A stretch of 64,000 bases of DNA. It comes from Paraphoma chrysanthemicola (taxonomy: Eukaryota > Ascomycota > Dothideomycetes > Pleosporales > Phaeosphaeriaceae). The notes beneath the pieces were generated by a model. It made no database searches. It was not told the origin of the DNA and saw only the letters and a program-made list of their open reading frames with translations. Below are positions 56,541 to 64,000 of the stretch, piece by piece. Numbering within the stretch: position 1 is the stretch's first letter; each line of letters opens with the position of its first letter. The position numbers and the translations under genes were made by a program. Location of the stretch: the NCBI GenBank assembly GCA_020744225.1, contig JAGMWG010000005.1, positions 930,001-994,000 on the forward strand. The letters run 5' to 3'.

Positions 56541-59500
56541 TGCGGAGAACTTTTGTAGTACGTTCCTTGGATGTGGGAGGGGAGAAAGTCGAGCTTGACG
56601 CGTCTTTTTTTGCTGCGAACGCGTGGTCACGCAGTGCTTTCAAATTGACCTTTCACAGGCCCTCGCATTGAAGTCCGTGCACTCTCCTCAACACCACGCG
56701 TTACGACTGCCGCAAGCGATGAGAATGCTTTTGTCATTCGATAGTGAGACTCACGTTTAAGTTTTTGACGATACTTCATCTCTTCTCCACAGTCGACCGT
56801 TGCGTGCCCCGAATGCTCCAGGCAAAGCCACAGGACAAAGCAGCACCAGTAGGCGCATATAAAGTGCAACATTCCTGGAGTACTCCAACGCAGCGTCCAA
56901 TAGAAGCAGTTATTTTCTATGCTCAGAGACCTCAGACTTGACGTTTAGGGCCTAGTTTCGCAGAGTTTCTGGGTACTGCGTAGTGCTGTCGCAATCTTCC
57001 CAACACATGCAGGATGCAAGAACATACCGACTCTGACTTACTGTCCAAAAGGTTCTCATTGACGACATAGAGTCAAGTTTGTCGGGTGAAGAAGGAATGA
57101 AGGCGCAAGGCATCGATGGCCGGTTCATATGCAGCCACAAGTGCACACGGACTTTGTCACAGGCTTCTTGATGCGTTGCATAACCCATAGATTAACCACC
57201 ACTCTGCACCAAATCGTCTCAAAGACTGGAGACATTTACAAATTGTCGGCGAAGTCCACATTTGGGATTTTTTGCCGATGGCTTCGCGATGTGATGCGGG
57301 CGTGGCTGGCAGTGTTGATCGTCACCGTGACAGACTGAGCAATTCGTCACGCACTGCTTCAGGAATGGCTCATCGCTGCGGGCCGGGCTCCACAACATCA
57401 CACAAGGCTATCGTGGCCCCACCACAGATGATTCGCACACAGTGTTTTGCTCGACCCGTGGGCCGTGCCGCCCTCCCTTCTCCGTCCGACAACGGCTACG
57501 ACCAAACTGCGAGCAAGCCAACTGCTAGTCCCGGACCCTGGTCAGCAAGTGTCATTTCCTTTACTCAAATCATGGAGACAGCGGTTATCGAGAATGCTGC
57601 TCGCGGCGTCATCTAATCTGGAGGGAGCTTTTGTCTTACTTGAAGACAGTACTCTGCCGGCCACTAGAAAGTGACAATAGAACTTGTCTATGCCTGATGA
57701 CAGCACAGCAGAAAAGTCCACCTGCGTGTTATTGAACGGCCATCGCAACATCATAAGACTGGATAGGTCTTCAGTTGGAGGCATCATCGTTTGCTCTCTC
57801 TTCGCCGACCTTCATATCCCATGCCGTGCCGTTCGGCGCCATGTCCAAATCTGATCTTGCATGCGGCTGTGGAGGGCAAGTTGAACGAGCTCGCCGCTGC
57901 GGAGAACGGGTGGTAATGCTAGGCATCGCAAGTGAGACCCTGGGATATGATGGTCGCGGTTACAGCCCTTTCGAAGCCTCTCATTGGCAGTCGCAGGGGG
58001 TGTACTCTTCTATATTGGGCAAGGTGCAATCACATGACTGAATTCGTCTGCGGCCATTTCTGCGCCGTCACATGGGCAAAGCACGAATGAGCGTGTCAGT
58101 CCGGGGTTTGAGAAGCTCGGTGGCTTGTGCCTAACCTGGATGGCGGGATGGACTCGAGAGCAGCCGTCTCTCCGCCGGGCGCGACTGAAACCTTGAAAAT
58201 GTTGAGGTGACTCAGGTGAGCAGGAACTTCGTTCGGTCCTTTGCCAACTCTGACCTTGCAAACCGTCAAAAATTCCATGGAAGCGGGCTTGCGTCGCTCT
58301 TGATGTGTTGTCAAGTGGCGAGGGCGATCAAACGCTCAGCCTCAATTTTCTGCAGCTAAGTCGCCAAGTCGCTGCACTTAGCCACACTTCAGCGTTGCCT
58401 GGACGGGCTTTCCGATCGCACGTGAGCAAATCCTGCATGTCTCTTCATGCCACATAGGACCGGTCACGAGAATAGCAGCAGGTGTCAAAAGGAAGCGTTG
58501 GATGTGCCTTGCGCAAATCTACAAAGAGCATATGACTCTTCTGCATGAGGAACTAGGGCCTTCTCCTGCGCCGCGAGCTCTGATTGAACGGTTTGCCATA
58601 CCGCACATCCTCTGGAAGCCCCAGACGGTGAGCGATTCCCAACGCATTGTGCTCAATCCGTTCTGGGAAGGCTGCAGACGGCCCATGAATGACCCAAATT
58701 GACCGCCCTCTCACGACGAAGCATACAAGCGATGGCTGATGATCGCGCGATGCCTAAAGGCTGAAGAAATCAGAGCAAGCTGAGGACGGTGTTGCTGAGC
58801 GAGCGTCGCAGCAGTTTCAAGACTGCTGGCAGAGGTCTCTCGCTAGGTTTCTTGCCTCAGCTCTTGAACGTAGCAGCCCCGTCACGGGATATGATCTGAG
58901 GAAGTGGGTGAACAGCTTGATGGCTTTGACTAGAGGCCTTGAGCCTCTGAAACGGCAGAAGTGTGTGGGTAAACGATTGCTAGCGAAGGTGGGCACACCA
59001 ATTGGGTATCGTGTCTGGCCGCCGCCAACAAGGGCTCTCTGCGAATCGTCGCCCTCCAACGCAATCGAGCGACTCGACTGGCTGCCCTTCTTTCGTCGCG
59101 CCTCCACCCGTCCACCCAAGCGCAAGCGCCCGTAACTGAACCAGAATGCTCCGTGCCGGGTCAGCCCAACATCGCAGGGCCGCCGGCGTCGAGATGGTCG
59201 TTGGGGGTCTGCGCGTCTTTCTGCGCTTGTTGCGCCGTTATACATTACCCAGAGCCGTCTGTCCCCCCGCCAGATCCGCAAAACATTCTGAACCAACAGT
59301 CTGGCAATTCCTACATCGGTCGACTTCTCCGCATAATCCAGGTCTTCATTGAGGCAGGCCTTTACACTGGTTTTCGACCCTCGACACGGCCTTCCCGCGC
59401 ACCTGCCCCACTGAGGCAAGAAAACGGTTGGATCTCCACACTTGGACAGGCGACCCTGAAGCAGCGGTAGGACGCGTGAGCATCGACTGGGGCACGAGTA

Positions 59501-60028
59501 TAACATCACCTCGCGTCTCGTTGCTGCTTGTGCGTGTCGCTGTCGTTTTTCGTTCCAATCGCGAATCCTTGCACAGCCTCAAGTCGGGCATTGCCGAAAC
59601 CGCGCCACAGCCTTCCACCACCCGGACGTGCCGGCATAAGTGGCGTACCAGCAAGAAAGCAGGGCTTCACCGAAATTCTGCATACTCAACGTGGAGTTGG
59701 CTTGTACATTCTTGCTGGATGACTTATATTGATGGACTTGTGGTCTCATGTTCCTGGACCATAGCTCTTTGCCACCCCCGTCCCGGCACCCTAGTCTTCC
59801 CGCCATCACCCGCTCCGTCAAATAGCCTGACGGTATCTCTCCGAGCTGAGTGTTGCTGACGGTCCCAAGCACTCAGTCGTTCCGGAAACTCAAACTTCCT
59901 GGTAACGCCGCCGCGCCTGTTTCCCTGTCTCAGAGTCTTACAGGTCACCAAGCACATGCCTTCATGAGTTACTCGGCGCACACAAGCCTCTTTAGTACAT
60001 CCAGTCGGGTCACACAAGGCTGCCCGAC
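56541..60028. other. Longest intergenic region, between the alkyltransferase and the right-edge gene
   Basis: About 3.5 kb with divergent flanking genes. Open frames reach 230 codons on minus (58817-59509) and about 105-150 on plus (59153-59470, 59850-60302), but none shows a domain, and the minus frame is Arg- and Cys-rich like an antisense shadow. No tRNA or repeat family recognised. The right end must hold the promoter and leader of the 60029 gene. An unrecognised lineage-specific gene cannot be excluded. Confidence 0.4.
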
Positions 60029-63000
60029 ATGGCATCATATAAATCACAATTCGCTCCTCCAAGGAGGGTGGAGGACCGAGCGCCGACCACTCGGTTGCCG
60101 CAACGATCAGTCACTCCAACAACAGTCACATCTCAATTACCCTCAACCAGCCAGTCTAAGCTACAGAAGAGGAGGCCTTCGCGAGATGAGCAGTCGTACA
60201 CAAGCAGAGCTACTGCAAGTCAGACGGTACCCATACGCAAAGTGTTACCACCGCAAGCGCGCGGCCCAACCACAATTTCAACACTTCAATCACAAAGCAT
60301 AGCAGCTTCGAGGAATGCGCCACAGGTTCAAACCTCACGGCTACCCAAGCTGGACGTTCCAAATAATCCACGCACACCTTCTCTCGCCTCTGGGTCATCC
60401 GCTTCAACTATCGAAAGTCCTCGCTCAAACGTCTTGAGGAGAAAACAGACGAGCGTCGGAGTTGCCAGTAGTCGACAAGGTCTACGCATCAGAGACGACT
60501 CCATGTCCTCCCAAGACGAACGGCAACCTGGAGAAGGAATCCCTGGCGGATACAAGGACCCTTTCGCTGAAACGGTCCTTGGTATATCGCTCCCACCATC
60601 CTCCACGATTCTCGCACGTTCGGAGCCTGAGATCGAGCCTTACGCGGGAGGGCTTTACGATTATGACATTGGTCCGAAGGATATTTTACCGCTGCCCACA
60701 CCACAGTACGCGCTGTCTGCCACTCCATCGACACGTTACTCGGGCTCTCCTGGGCCTTTCAGTGTTTCCTCGACACCTACATCCATGTCATCTTATTCAC
60801 CAGGCACAGCTCTTTCGAGGAATTCGCATCGCACGAAACAAGCCAGTCCTCTACAGAGCAGACCACCAGTCACCCGGCATAGGACACCGGACGAAGCCAA
60901 CTCCCGCGGTCCTAACGCACTTTCAACTGTTCGGGAGTCGTCCACGTCATCGTCCTCGGCGTCCACCGTTGTTGCTGACGGAGGTAGACACAAAGAGAAG
61001 CAGTCACCCAATGGCCTCGCAACTTTGCCGCAGAGCCCTCAGTTGTCAGGCTACCCCAGCAATTCCACAGCTCGACCGCGTGGTCAAGCGCCACCGGAGT
61101 TTGCGCATTTGGTGGAAACATCCCCTGCTCCATTACCGCCAAGTCGACGACCTGCGCGACCCAGTAGAGATGGTACTCCAGAGATCATGGGTATGCGGGG
61201 TCCATCTCCAGTAATTCACAGCAACATGGCGGCGTTCCCCTCTAGTCATAGACGGACACCCTCTGCAGAATCTAAGAATGCTCCAATGCCTGCAGCTCGA
61301 TCCCGGACTGGTGTCCCTACAAAGGCACCTTCGCGTATCCCATCGCCTGGCCCAACTTCCACACCAGCGCCAGGTTCCCGAGTGCTACCGCGCGGACCTA
61401 CACCTGATGCCCAAAGCGATCGCGATGCGCGACGATCAAGCACACTTCCCGCACCGGTTCCCGCTCCAAGCCCAAGCAAGACAGCTAGATTCGGCTTTTT
61501 CAGTCGACGAGCGAAGACAGAACCTCCTGTTGTAGCGCGGTCTGAAAGCAGATTACAACGAAAAGGGCCAGTTGCGGGTACTGGCCACGAAGGCTACGGG
61601 AAATACTCGGCAAGAGGCCGAAGCGGAAGTTCAGTCAGTGCTGCCAGCATTGGACGATCAGCGAGTGCCGGTACAACATCCGAAAGTCTCGACCAGACGC
61701 CCTCGACACGCAAAAGCAGCATGACTAGTACCACCAGCACCGACATGGACGATTTCTTCTTGAACCGACTGGCACCAAGGGTCATCCGTGGCACGGGGAG
61801 CAGCACAGAGCTCTCTCGCAGTCCTGAACCTATGCATAGCAGCAGTAGCCTTGATGTGTCCTCGAGATCTGGACACGAACTGAAGAAGACAAACAGTAAT
61901 ACATCGCAACCAGTGGTGGAAATTAGGCCAAAGCTTCTCCCTTCAGCCATGCCTGACACGGTGCGCGGAGGATCGCCGTTGAAGAAGATGCCCTTGGGCC
62001 GACGGAGGCCATCTGATAGCGATGATGATTCGAAGCGATCGTTCCTCCCTGCGCTTGCATCGAGACGCACGTCACAAGCCAGCAAGACTTCTGAAGGAGC
62101 GAGCGCGCCTGCCGCGGCATCGAGTAGCAGGCCATCAGAAAGCAGTCGGAAGAACTCCACCAGCGACACGACGGATGTGAAGGAAGGACGGTGGTTGAAG
62201 TCATCCAAGAAGAGCAAAGCCGAGAAAGAAGTGCCAAAGTCATCGAAGAAGTGGAACTTTTTTCAACGTGCACATGCGGCCCCGCGCGCCCCGACACCTG
62301 CCGTCGTCCCCGTGGCCACTGCTACTGCTCCAGTACCAATCTCTCGATCGGTAGCACATTACGCACTCATGGATCAATCCGGCCTCGATCTCAACGATAT
62401 TGAACAGCTGATGAAGGAGGCGAACACTCCGGACGAGGGCACTGAAAGTGCGCTCTCCGATGATGAACCTGAGAGAAAGGAGCGCATGCAGTCAATGCTC
62501 CTGCCTCCGAAGCCAATCATGCCGCCTAGCATTACTCCACCAGCACGGTCGGCATCGCCCAAGGTTATGCTCCGGACAGCAATCCAGCCAGAGGAGAGAG
62601 AGACCCAGAAATTGACTTTGAACACTAACGTTGAAGCTTATGCCCGACCCTCCGTTCGACAGTCACTGGCCGAGTACACACCCATTGATCTCTCGCCTCC
62701 GTCGTCACCCTTCAGCCCGCCGTCACCCGTTCAGGATGATGTCATTGCGGCAGAGAATGAGCCTATCGCCATAGCTTTTGCTTTACCATTTCAAGAGATA
62801 TCATCTCAGCCCAGGACTCTGCCTCCACCTGGACCGCCGCCAATCAGCCCACCGCCGCGGCCCAGCCGCCTGCCTCAGGTCGGGCGCATCCCACAGGTGA
62901 TCTCCACGCGTCGTCCACCACGCAGGCCTTCCTCGCAGTCATTCTCCCGACCGTTCGTGTCGGACCAGCCTCGGCCAACTGCGATACCTCGGACTTCATT

Positions 63001-64000
63001 CGACTCCATCGGTTCAGTAGTTGCCACTGCTGGTCCTATCGAACCCTTTCCCATCCTGCAGGGCTTAAGCGCGCTCTCTCATGGGTCTGCAATTGCCAGT
63101 ATGAGTCCTCTCTCTGACGAATCGAGACGAAGCGAGTTTTTCAAATTCCCAGCACGGAAGGACTCTGAGGTTTCATACTCAAGTAGCTCTGGTATCTGGA
63201 GCTTTGCACCTGCCTTCGGCACAGCGGTGCTACCTGACCCCAAGGCCCCACTTTCCGAGGACGAGCTTTGGAATGAATACGATGACCTGATCGACGAGGT
63301 CTTGTCTCCAGTTACTTCTCGCACGAGCCAAGACCAGGATCTCGTCCGAAGTCAACATCCGTCGCTCGAGCCTTTACCGCTGAAGCCCAAGATGACTCGA
63401 GAATCTTCTCACTCGGATTGCTCCTCAAATGGTGTCGCATATCCTTCACTGCATCTTCGTCGCTCACGCTTGCTTGCAGTCCTGCACTCAACACAGTCTC
63501 CCACCTCAACGGTCTCTTTTAATGAATTTATTCAGGATTATGGTGAGAAGAAGATCAGTGTAGTCGACCCTGTCACTGGCCGATTGAGCCTACCATCAAG
63601 CCCGCGACTGTCAACAGGCTCAGCTACAAAGCGTTCGACACGATCTAGCCTGCCCGCCACATTACCTCTAAGCGCCCGACAGTCAAAGGCTACCATAGTT
63701 TCGAGGTCAAGCAAGGACCGTGACAGCGCCGTCGCGACAAGGTATCGAGATTCTCGCCTGATGGAGATTGCTGAGACCCAAGCAGACGGTTTGGTGTCCA
63801 TGGCCAACCTGCGTTTTGGTGCTCTCATGACAAGCAAGTGGCTCTCATTCGGTCGTGTTCTATTCAGTCCAGTGCACTTCGAGCTGAAGGACCCAAATGA
63901 GGACCGCGTTCTAGTCATTGATGGTCTCGGCAAGGACTGGTCTTACTATTGCGCCTTGACATATCCAGAGGCAACTGTGTACGACATTGGGCCGGGCGCA
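60029..64000 (+). CDS. Very long Ser/Pro-rich protein entering a methyltransferase-like domain (3' partial)
   Basis: The frame opens after a TAG at 59993 with ATG 60029 (MASYKSQFAPPRRVEDRAP) and stays open for 1324 codons to the last base of the window, so the gene continues to the right. Residues 1 to about 1230 are Ser/Pro/Thr/Arg-rich and disordered, with Pro runs (LPPPGPPPISPPPRP), basic Ser-rich clusters (KKSKAEKEVPKSSKKWNFF) and many SP/TP sites, a typical phosphoprotein. From about residue 1255 a folded region begins (GLVSMANLRFGALMTSKWLS) and leads to DRVLVIDGLGKDWSYYCALT then YPEATVYDIGP. That resembles motif I and the next strand of class I SAM-dependent methyltransferases, but the glycine pattern is atypical (DGLGKD). 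Fungal proteins with a long Ser-rich head and such a tail domain exist; substrate and activity are unknown. Confidence 0.8.
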   Translation, partial: MASYKSQFAPPRRVEDRAPTTRLPQRSVTPTTVTSQLPSTSQSKLQKRRPSRDEQSYTSRATASQTVPIRKVLPPQARGPTTISTLQSQSIAASRNAPQVQTSRLPKLDVPNNPRTPSLASGSSASTIESPRSNVLRRKQTSVGVASSRQGLRIRDDSMSSQDERQPGEGIPGGYKDPFAETVLGISLPPSSTILARSEPEIEPYAGGLYDYDIGPKDILPLPTPQYALSATPSTRYSGSPGPFSVSSTPTSMSSYSPGTALSRNSHRTKQASPLQSRPPVTRHRTPDEANSRGPNALSTVRESSTSSSSASTVVADGGRHKEKQSPNGLATLPQSPQLSGYPSNSTARPRGQAPPEFAHLVETSPAPLPPSRRPARPSRDGTPEIMGMRGPSPVIHSNMAAFPSSHRRTPSAESKNAPMPAARSRTGVPTKAPSRIPSPGPTSTPAPGSRVLPRGPTPDAQSDRDARRSSTLPAPVPAPSPSKTARFGFFSRRAKTEPPVVARSESRLQRKGPVAGTGHEGYGKYSARGRSGSSVSAASIGRSASAGTTSESLDQTPSTRKSSMTSTTSTDMDDFFLNRLAPRVIRGTGSSTELSRSPEPMHSSSSLDVSSRSGHELKKTNSNTSQPVVEIRPKLLPSAMPDTVRGGSPLKKMPLGRRRPSDSDDDSKRSFLPALASRRTSQASKTSEGASAPAAASSSRPSESSRKNSTSDTTDVKEGRWLKSSKKSKAEKEVPKSSKKWNFFQRAHAAPRAPTPAVVPVATATAPVPISRSVAHYALMDQSGLDLNDIEQLMKEANTPDEGTESALSDDEPERKERMQSMLLPPKPIMPPSITPPARSASPKVMLRTAIQPEERETQKLTLNTNVEAYARPSVRQSLAEYTPIDLSPPSSPFSPPSPVQDDVIAAENEPIAIAFALPFQEISSQPRTLPPPGPPPISPPPRPSRLPQVGRIPQVISTRRPPRRPSSQSFSRPFVSDQPRPTAIPRTSFDSIGSVVATAGPIEPFPILQGLSALSHGSAIASMSPLSDESRRSEFFKFPARKDSEVSYSSSSGIWSFAPAFGTAVLPDPKAPLSEDELWNEYDDLIDEVLSPVTSRTSQDQDLVRSQHPSLEPLPLKPKMTRESSHSDCSSNGVAYPSLHLRRSRLLAVLHSTQSPTSTVSFNEFIQDYGEKKISVVDPVTGRLSLPSSPRLSTGSATKRSTRSSLPATLPLSARQSKATIVSRSSKDRDSAVATRYRDSRLMEIAETQADGLVSMANLRFGALMTSKWLSFGRVLFSPVHFELKDPNEDRVLVIDGLGKDWSYYCALTYPEATVYDIGPGA

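Noticed and set aside
58817..59509. 230-codon minus-strand frame
   Set aside because: No initiation or splice context, Arg/Cys/Trp-rich shadow-like composition and no recognisable domain.
1..64000. CRISPR array, insertion sequence, prophage or operon
   Set aside because: Spliceosomal introns, gene spacing and protein families are those of a fungal nuclear genome, and no regularly spaced repeats or transposase/integrase sequences were seen.

Overview
The window reads as nuclear DNA of a filamentous ascomycete (Pezizomycotina; a dothideomycete is my best guess, by inference only). The reasons are: short introns of about 42-93 bp with GTRNGT donors, CTRAY-like branch points and NAG acceptors; about 20 genes at roughly one per 3 kb with no operons; and fungal families such as a PTH11-like rhodopsin-domain receptor, DUF3431, an Afi1-type DENN protein, an Nto1-type PHD protein and long disordered Ser/Pro/Gln-rich proteins. 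No tRNA, rRNA, CRISPR array, intact transposon or obvious biosynthetic cluster was seen.

Layout. 1-4.3 kb: a Gln/Pro-rich disordered protein cut by the left edge. 4.8-5.7 kb: an unresolved, possibly decayed coding stretch. 6.2-10.3 kb: a divergent pair, an EF-hand (myosin regulatory light chain-like) gene on minus and an AFI1-like DENN gene on plus. 11-17 kb: a zinc alcohol dehydrogenase, an F-box/LRR protein and an RBR E3 ligase, all plus, then a tail-to-tail FAD monooxygenase on minus. 20-25.4 kb: NTO1-like and an RRM/RGG RNA-binding protein. 27.3-31.3 kb: a DUF3431 type II membrane protein and an unknown nuclear-looking protein. 31.6-33.4 kb: an MFS transporter (minus). 35.1-40.8 kb: a 1-Cys peroxiredoxin and a Kelch/BTB protein (Ral2-like). 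41.3-49.1 kb: a small single-pass membrane protein (minus), the PTH11-like receptor and a FAT1-like acyl-CoA synthetase (minus). 49.9-56.5 kb: an unknown protein (minus), an LRLP-type protein (plus), a TPR protein (minus) and a one-domain O6-alkylguanine alkyltransferase (minus). 60.0-64 kb: a very long Ser/Pro-rich protein entering a methyltransferase-like domain as the window ends.

The genes do not form one pathway. Loose themes are signalling and polarity (Afi1-like, Kelch/BTB, myosin light chain-like, PTH11-like), ubiquitin (F-box, RBR), chromatin and RNA (Nto1-like, RRM), and redox or repair (peroxiredoxin, alkyltransferase). Exon structures below were derived by reading splice signals and checking that reading frames join; none is supported by transcripts. 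I did not find a convincing new multi-gene system. The most interesting items are the stand-alone alkyltransferase with its cysteine intact, the isolated start-codon micro-exons, the long open gene at the right edge and the interrupted frame near 5 kb.
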